DNA from: Petrotoga sp. UBA5851
GTDB lineage: Bacteria > Thermotogota > Thermotogae > Petrotogales > Petrotogaceae
Reading direction: 5' to 3'
NCBI GenBank assembly: GCA_002431635.1
Contig: DJGH01000008.1
Coordinates: 114,524-127,042, forward strand
DNA length: 12,519 nt
Below are positions 7,870 through 12,519 of the stretch, in pieces; within the stretch, counting starts at the first letter, position 1, and the number at the start of each line of letters is the position of its first letter. The notes below the pieces were generated by a model. It saw only the letters and a list, made by a program, of their open reading frames with translations. It had not been told where the DNA came from and made no database searches. Position numbers and translations under genes: made by a program.

Positions 7870-8757
7870 TTGCGAGAGTATTATGATTATCATAAAAGTA
7901 TAATGGTTCCAGAAGTTTTAGAGTATCTGAACATCAAGGATGACGGAATATATGTTGACTGCACGGCCGGAGAAGGCGGGCACTGCAAGGCTATATACGA
8001 GAAAGCCGGCGGGAAAGCCAGAGTGGTAGGCGTTGACGTTGACTATGAAGTTTTGGAAATAGCTGAGCAGAGGCTCAAAGATATTGGCTGTAAGATAGAT
8101 TTCTTTAAGGCATCATATAAAGATATAGATATAGTGTTAAGAGGAATGGGGATAAAAAAAGTTGATGGTTTTTTGATGGATCTGGGAGTTTCCACTTTTC
8201 AGCTCAAGGGAGAGAACAGAGGATTTACGTTTATGAATGATGATCCCTTGGATATGAGGATGGATCCAGATTCAGTTTTCAGCGCTATACAGGTTGTGAA
8301 CAAATATGAGGAAGAAGAACTGGCAAGGATAATCTTTGAGTACGGCCAAGAGTATCAGTTTTCACGTAAAATAGCAAGGAGTATTGTTTCCTCAAGACCT
8401 GTCAATACAACCGGAGAGCTTGTAAAAGCCATTCAGCATGGTTTACCGTCGTATGAGATTCATAAAAGGAAGAGGCATTTTGCTACCAAAACTTTTCAAG
8501 CTATAAGAATAGAAGTCAACAAAGAGTTTGAAAATATTAAGGCTGCACTTGGAAAATTTGAGAATCTTTTGAATCATGGCGGAAGGGTAGTCGTGATATC
8601 CTTTCATTCTCTTGAGGATAAGATAATAAAAGATTATTTCAGAAACAACCCTTCATATTCTCTTGTAACTAAAAAACCCGTATTACCGCAGGAAAGCGAA
8701 ATAAGCAGCAATCCAAGGGCAAGGAGTGCCAAATTAAGAGTTGCAGAGTTCAAATAG
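7870..8757 (+). CDS. rsmH: 16S rRNA (cytosine(1402)-N4)-methyltransferase RsmH (MraW)
   Basis: RsmH adds the N4-methyl group to C1402 of 16S rRNA in the decoding centre. From TTG 7870 the protein has 295 residues. It opens with YHKSIMVPEVLEYL, the usual YHxxVxxxEVxxxL start. It then has the SAM-binding DCTAGEGGH (Asp30), VDVDYEVL (Asp56), LMDLGVST, RGFTF...PLDMRMD, KTFQAIRIEVN and VISFHSLEDKI, and ends NPRARSAKLRVAE, all family signatures. The TTG start keeps the conserved Tyr-His pair. The next in-frame ATG (7903) would lose it. The gene begins the usual division cluster, but prfB precedes it instead of mraZ. FtsL-like and ftsI genes follow. Confidence 0.97.
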   Translation: MREYYDYHKSIMVPEVLEYLNIKDDGIYVDCTAGEGGHCKAIYEKAGGKARVVGVDVDYEVLEIAEQRLKDIGCKIDFFKASYKDIDIVLRGMGIKKVDGFLMDLGVSTFQLKGENRGFTFMNDDPLDMRMDPDSVFSAIQVVNKYEEEELARIIFEYGQEYQFSRKIARSIVSSRPVNTTGELVKAIQHGLPSYEIHKRKRHFATKTFQAIRIEVNKEFENIKAALGKFENLLNHGGRVVVISFHSLEDKIIKDYFRNNPSYSLVTKKPVLPQESEISSNPRARSAKLRVAEFK

Positions 8758-8780
8758 CTCTGTTTTAAGGGGGAAGGTAC

Positions 8781-9059
8781 ATGTCGGAAAGGGCATCTAC
8801 TTTAAGAAATGTAAGGGAGAGAGCAGGTAGTTCGGTCAATTTTCTTGATCTGGCCATATATGTATCTCTTTTTATGGCTGCAATGGTTATAAGCATATGG
8901 CTTGTGATGTTTCTTAACCTGGGCAAGGATATAGAAAGTTATAAAAAGATAATTGATTCGAAAACCGCTTCTTTTGAAAATATTACTGAAGTTGTAAAGT
9001 CTACTGATCTGAAGATTGAGCAGTATATTCAATTGCTGTCGGTGCTGAACGGAAAGTAG
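8781..9059 (+). CDS. Small single-pass membrane protein, FtsL-like by position
   Basis: The 92-residue protein has a charged N-terminal cytoplasmic part (about 1-20, RNVRERAG) and one strong membrane segment at about 21-47 (FLDLAIYVSLFMAAMVISIW and beyond). A short Lys/Glu/Ser-rich outer region that could form a coiled coil follows. This layout, and the place between rsmH and ftsI, match FtsL, the bitopic septal protein that works with FtsB/DivIC and FtsQ to activate FtsWI. FtsL proteins are too divergent to identify by eye, so the call rests on topology and synteny. ATG 8781 has an AAGGGGGAAGG site just upstream, 23 bases after rsmH. ftsI begins 7 bases after its stop. Confidence 0.75.
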   Translation: MSERASTLRNVRERAGSSVNFLDLAIYVSLFMAAMVISIWLVMFLNLGKDIESYKKIIDSKTASFENITEVVKSTDLKIEQYIQLLSVLNGK

Positions 9060-9066
9060 GTGTTTT

Positions 9067-10770
9067 TTGAAGATAAGGTATTCCATAGCCCGTCTGTTTA
9101 TAGCAGGGCTGTATTTGTTTGTGGTAGCCGCAGGTCTTTTTTTCAATACTGAGCTTCTCAGCATAAACGCTGCCAATAAAAACAGTTCTGATGACTCTCA
9201 GAAAAAAATAGCGACCCTTGTTGACAGCAAGGGTCATTTTATTGTTTATGAAAAACCTAAGTATGAAGCATGGCTTGATATAGAGTTTATGAAAAGACAA
9301 AAAAAATATGCCGCTCTTATAACCAAGCTTCAGACAAGATTTTTATACTCAGAAATAGAAAATAAAAAGTATATCTGCTGGGGTACATATGAAACCTTGG
9401 AACTGGCAAAAAAAGATCTTGGTGAGCTTTACAAGTTTGCTAATATCCATAGGTCTGCGGAAAGGGTCTACAATAATCTTTTTTCACTTAATCTTATGAT
9501 AGGCAAGTATGACCAGACAACATACGGTATTGAAAAGTACCTTTATAATAAAGGAATGCTCAGCGGTAAAGATAGAGTCACAGTCACTCTGGATATGGTG
9601 TTGCAGAAGATTGCATATGAAGAGATAAAAAGAGTTAAGGATGCCCTTTCGGCGGAAGGGGCAATCGCTATTGTGATGGAAACAGCCAGCGGAAAGATAA
9701 GAGCTTCAGCTGCTGTGTACCCTTGGAATCTCGGGTTTATGGGATATATCGAACCTGGATCAACTTTTAAACCATTGATATACGCTTTGGCCATAGATGA
9801 AAAGATATCCAACCCTTATGAGAGCATACTTTGTGAGCGAACATACCAGCCTGTTCAGGATGTCAGTTACAAGATGAAAGAAGCTGAAAATGAGGATTTT
9901 GGATTAATAGATATAAAAGAAGCCCTTTCAAAATCATCAAATATTGCTGTTGCGAAAACCATGAAAAAAATAATGAATGTTTTTGATGAGAACTGGCTTT
10001 ATCAAAAACTTTTAAATATGGGTCTGGGCGAAAAAACAGGAGTAGAGTTTGAAGGTGAGATATCCGGAGCACTTGCCCAGCCTGACAAATGGTACAAGAT
10101 AATGCCGTTTCAGATAGCTATCGGACAGGGTATAGGAGTAACCCCCATACAACTTGTTTCGGCTTTTAATATCCTTGTGAACTCAGGAAATTATGTTAAG
10201 CCGACATTTGTAGAAGAAACAGAGATTATACCCAAAAGAGTTTTTACGCTGGAAACATCCAAGCTCCTTGTAGACTGGATGAAATATACCACATTAACGG
10301 GTACTGCAAGACTTGCATATAAAGAAGGAATAGCAATCGGCGGTAAAACAGGAACAGCGCAGAAAGCATTGGCGGAGGTAGGGTATGCATCCGAAAAGTA
10401 CTATGCTCTGTTTGCGGGATTTTATCCGGTAACCGATCCTAAATATACAATTGTGGTAATAATAGATGATCCGAAAGGTGAAAAGTACTATGGGGGAGAG
10501 GTCGCAGCTCCTATTGCAACCAATATATTTTATAGATACTTTAAAGAAACAGATGCAGGACATGAGTCAGCTGGAAGCCTTTTCAGAGAAGTAATTCCTG
10601 ATCTCACCGGCCAGGATGTACAGGAGGCTGTTTACATACTTAACGCATTGGGTATACCCTCTGATAAGATAATCATAAGCGGAAGTGGTAAAAAAGTTAT
10701 TTCCCAGGAACCATCTCAGGCCCTTTTTATAAGTGATATTCAGTTCATACAGCTTTTTGTGGGAGAGTAA
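9067..10770 (+). CDS. ftsI: Septal peptidoglycan transpeptidase FtsI (class B penicillin-binding protein) with PASTA domain
   Basis: FtsI (PBP3, SpoVD-like) cross-links septal peptidoglycan and partners FtsW. The 567-residue protein has an N-terminal membrane anchor (about 7-27), a pedestal region and a transpeptidase domain. The active-site motifs are intact: STFK with the acylated Ser232, SSN (290-292) and KTGT (427-430, in GGKTGTAQ). A C-terminal PASTA domain follows at about 505-567 (VIPDLTGQDVQEAVYILNAL onward). The first pedestal motif, usually RGxIxDRxGxxLA, is degraded here to about KKIATLVDSKGHFIV. The start is TTG 9067, 4 bases after AGGTG (9058-9062), and fits the membrane-anchor position. 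The gene lies 7 bases after the FtsL-like gene and 4 before holA. The usual murE or murF does not follow. Confidence 0.95.
   Translation: MKIRYSIARLFIAGLYLFVVAAGLFFNTELLSINAANKNSSDDSQKKIATLVDSKGHFIVYEKPKYEAWLDIEFMKRQKKYAALITKLQTRFLYSEIENKKYICWGTYETLELAKKDLGELYKFANIHRSAERVYNNLFSLNLMIGKYDQTTYGIEKYLYNKGMLSGKDRVTVTLDMVLQKIAYEEIKRVKDALSAEGAIAIVMETASGKIRASAAVYPWNLGFMGYIEPGSTFKPLIYALAIDEKISNPYESILCERTYQPVQDVSYKMKEAENEDFGLIDIKEALSKSSNIAVAKTMKKIMNVFDENWLYQKLLNMGLGEKTGVEFEGEISGALAQPDKWYKIMPFQIAIGQGIGVTPIQLVSAFNILVNSGNYVKPTFVEETEIIPKRVFTLETSKLLVDWMKYTTLTGTARLAYKEGIAIGGKTGTAQKALAEVGYASEKYYALFAGFYPVTDPKYTIVVIIDDPKGEKYYGGEVAAPIATNIFYRYFKETDAGHESAGSLFREVIPDLTGQDVQEAVYILNALGIPSDKIIISGSGKKVISQEPSQALFISDIQFIQLFVGE
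9213..9235 (+). other. Terminator-like hairpin inside ftsI coding sequence
   Basis: GACCCTTG (9213-9220) pairs perfectly with CAAGGGTC (9228-9235) around a 7-base loop, and the bases after it are ATTTTATTGTTT. A GC-rich 8-bp stem followed by a T-rich tract resembles an intrinsic terminator. It lies within codons 49-57 of ftsI. It may be chance from coding constraints, or it could weaken transcription into ftsI and the genes beyond. Confidence 0.45.
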
Positions 10771-10774
10771 AGAT

Positions 10775-11752
10775 ATGAGCATATCTATTGTATCAGGAAG
10801 TTCATACATAAAAAAAGAAAATTCAATCAAAAAACTTTGGGAGTCCTTTCAGGGACAAAAAACTCTTGTAAGCAGGGAAAATTATACCAAAAGCTCTCTT
10901 GAAGAAGTTTTTTCAACCAAAGGGATGTTCAGTCAGGAAAAGCTTGTGATTATAAAAGAGCTTGACTCTTTTAAAGCCAAAGAAGTAAAAGATGTTATCA
11001 GAATACTTTCGCTTGCAGACGGTAACGACAAGATACTTATAACGGTTACAGCGGAAACTGAAGATATAAAAAAGATTAAAGCCGATGAAAAAATAGATGC
11101 TGCTCTTCCAAAGCCATGGGAAGATAATGAATGGAAAGATTTTTTAGATAGTATTGCCGCACAGTTCGGCAAAAAAATAGAAAAACATGCGGCAGAGTAT
11201 CTTCTGCAAAATCTTGGAAGGGAAGATACTTATATGTACGAGGAAATCTCAAAAATCAGCATATATGCACAGACTGATACAATAACTTTGGAAGACGCTG
11301 TTCAGATAGGCTATACATTTTCAGATCCTCAGCTTGAAGACATGTGTTATCTTATGGCCTGCAAAAAAACAGATAAAGTTATGGAAATGCTTGATAAGAT
11401 AATTGATGACAGTGAATTTAACGCACCTGCAACGGTAGGGTTTATGTACAGGTACTTTCTAGATCTGTACAAGGTTATTTTGAATGCACCGGGATTGAAA
11501 AAGTATACTTGGGCAAACATTCAGAAGATCGCCAAAGACTGTGGCATAAAAAACAGTTCAAGAGTAAGGTCGTTTTTAGGGGTTACATTTCAGAACGATA
11601 TAATAAAAAAAATAAATCTCGAAAATATGTATGATCCTTCTAAATTACGAAGAATCATAATAATGTTTGAACAGCTGGACAGACAGGCAAAAAGTACCGA
11701 TAATTTTAAAGTGGCTTTCAGTGTGTTTTTCAGGGAGGCGTTTGTTGAATAA
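10775..11752 (+). CDS. holA: DNA polymerase III delta subunit (HolA), sliding-clamp loader
   Basis: Delta opens the beta clamp as part of the clamp-loader complex during replication. ATG 10775 follows GGGAG by 9 bases and gives 325 residues, close to the usual 320-345. The overall pattern fits the family: an N-terminal ATPase-like fold without a Walker A motif (ISIVSGSSYIKKENSIKKL), FSTKGMFSQEKLVIIKELDS in the place of the 'ERFF...KLVVV' strand, then helical domains. These end with a collar-like segment LRRIIIMFEQLDRQAKST that matches the usual C-terminal 'L..LD...K' helix. The match is to the family pattern rather than to any single motif, so it is less certain than the neighbours. It lies 4 bases after ftsI, and its stop overlaps the earP start by 8 bases. 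Confidence 0.8.
   Translation: MSISIVSGSSYIKKENSIKKLWESFQGQKTLVSRENYTKSSLEEVFSTKGMFSQEKLVIIKELDSFKAKEVKDVIRILSLADGNDKILITVTAETEDIKKIKADEKIDAALPKPWEDNEWKDFLDSIAAQFGKKIEKHAAEYLLQNLGREDTYMYEEISKISIYAQTDTITLEDAVQIGYTFSDPQLEDMCYLMACKKTDKVMEMLDKIIDDSEFNAPATVGFMYRYFLDLYKVILNAPGLKKYTWANIQKIAKDCGIKNSSRVRSFLGVTFQNDIIKKINLENMYDPSKLRRIIIMFEQLDRQAKSTDNFKVAFSVFFREAFVE
11733..11738 (+). promoter_or_regulatory. Ribosome binding site for the TTG start of earP
   Basis: GGGAGG lies 6 bases before TTG 11745, inside the last codons of holA. No ATG or GTG start in frame lies near the conserved N-terminal strand, so this site decides the start. Confidence 0.75.
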
Positions 11753-12519
11753 AAATATAGATATTTTTTGCAGTGTGATCGACAATTTTGGAGATGCCGG
11801 GTATACCCTGAGAGTTGCGGCAAGTTTCAAAAATCAATACAGAAACTCTTTAATTAACATCTACACAGACTGTACGGAGCTGTTCTTCAAACTAATGCCT
11901 AAGGAAGGATCTCCTCAAATCAATGTTTTTTCTATGGATAGCAGTAGTGATTACCATGCTTCGGAAGTTGTTCTGGGAATGTTTCAGTTTTTCCCGGATG
12001 AAAGATATATCGATTTTATAAACAGAGAATCCAAGCTTTTTATAGGAGTTGATTACTTCACCCCGGAGCTTTGGGCAAAAGATATAAAAGCTTTGCCTTT
12101 GATGCATCAGGGTCTTAGAATTAAAACATTATTTTTTGTTCCGAATGTTCATGCGGAAAGTTCGGGTATACTGAGATTTTCGTGGAAATCTCAAGGTTTG
12201 CCTACGGATGTTTTGTATCCGCGGTATATTTCCAATGCTTATTTGTATGATTACGGGCCAGTAGAAAAGCTCTTACCGCAGGAATCGGTTTTTAACTGGA
12301 AGATTAATACCCAAAACAGATTTTTCACGCAGGAAGAGTTTGATGAAATTCTCTACTCCAGCAAATATAACTGGATAAGAGGAGAAGATTCTTTTTCGCT
12401 TGCGCTCTGGTCAGGAATTCCTTTTTTCTGGCAGGCATACAAACAGAAAGAGACAAGGCATTTCAAAAAAGTATGGGCCTTCAACGAATTTATAAAGCCT
12501 TTTTTTGAAGATGCACAGA
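11745..12519 (+). CDS. earP: EF-P arginine rhamnosyltransferase EarP (partial, runs off the right edge)
   Basis: EarP transfers rhamnose from dTDP-L-rhamnose to a conserved arginine (Arg32 in known cases) of elongation factor P, which lets EF-P relieve stalling at polyproline. The frame from TTG 11745 holds 258 residues and is still open at the window end. It begins NIDIFCSVIDNFGDAGYTLR, the diagnostic EarP start with two Asp residues (13 and 17) that are catalytically important in studied members. Near residues 210-231 it has WIRGEDSFSLALWSGIPFFW followed by QAYKQ, the EarP nucleotide-sugar signature with the catalytic Glu at 214. In studied EarPs that Glu is near 273, so this protein is about 60 residues shorter in the middle. 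The start overlaps the holA stop by 8 bases, so the two are probably coupled. No efp gene is visible in the window. Confidence 0.93.
   Translation, partial: MNKNIDIFCSVIDNFGDAGYTLRVAASFKNQYRNSLINIYTDCTELFFKLMPKEGSPQINVFSMDSSSDYHASEVVLGMFQFFPDERYIDFINRESKLFIGVDYFTPELWAKDIKALPLMHQGLRIKTLFFVPNVHAESSGILRFSWKSQGLPTDVLYPRYISNAYLYDYGPVEKLLPQESVFNWKINTQNRFFTQEEFDEILYSSKYNWIRGEDSFSLALWSGIPFFWQAYKQKETRHFKKVWAFNEFIKPFFEDAQ

Noticed and set aside
10733..10774. holA start within the end of ftsI
   Set aside because: The extra 14 residues are not family-like. ATG 10775 has a well-spaced GGGAG and begins with the expected first strand.
1..12519. Defence, toxin-antitoxin, CRISPR, insertion sequence or phage elements
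   Set aside because: No repeats, transposase, integrase or unusual codon patch is visible. All genes share codon style and strand, as expected for ordinary chromosome.

Overview
The window is about 12.5 kb of dense, AT-rich bacterial chromosome. Every gene lies on the + strand, and the only gaps above 30 bases are the two flanking prfB (about 100 and 68 bases). Ile is written mostly ATA, and Arg mostly AGA or AGG. Shine-Dalgarno sites are clear, and TTG starts are frequent (rsmH, ftsI, earP and probably the protein at 849). No tRNA, rRNA, mobile element or CRISPR array is visible. The last gene is an EF-P arginine rhamnosyltransferase (EarP). From memory that family is mostly beta/gamma-proteobacterial, with scattered members in Spirochaetes, Fusobacteria and Planctomycetes. 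The codon use argues against a typical gamma-proteobacterium. A diderm such as a spirochaete-like or other deep-branching lineage fits, but I cannot place the organism from this window.

Region 1 (1-6616) is one tightly packed unit. It holds the C-terminal end of an unrecognised gene, truA (tRNA pseudouridine synthase), an exported protein of unknown function whose N-terminal coding region lies inside the end of truA, tlyA (rRNA 2'-O-methyltransferase, S4 plus FtsJ fold), a second exported protein of unknown function, and secA. A perfect 11-bp GAAA-loop hairpin that includes the secA stop codon probably ends the unit.

Region 2 (6617-7868) has an extended -10 promoter and prfB (RF2). RF2 is encoded in one continuous frame, without the programmed +1 frameshift used by many bacteria. 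After it comes a textbook sigma-70 promoter, TTGACA-17 bp-TATAAT, whose -10 box touches the apparent TTG start of rsmH.

Region 3 (7870-12519) is a reduced division and cell-wall cluster: rsmH, a small FtsL-like membrane protein and ftsI (class B PBP with a C-terminal PASTA domain). It runs straight into holA (DNA polymerase III delta) and earP, which the window cuts off. The usual mraZ before rsmH and murE/murF/mraY after ftsI are absent here.

The window is mainly housekeeping: translation quality (TruA, TlyA, RsmH, RF2, EarP), secretion (SecA), septation (FtsL-like, FtsI) and replication (HolA). I see no clear new multi-gene system. The most interesting items are the compact EarP, the two unknown exported proteins, the overlap of promoter and start site at rsmH, and the terminator-like hairpin early in ftsI.
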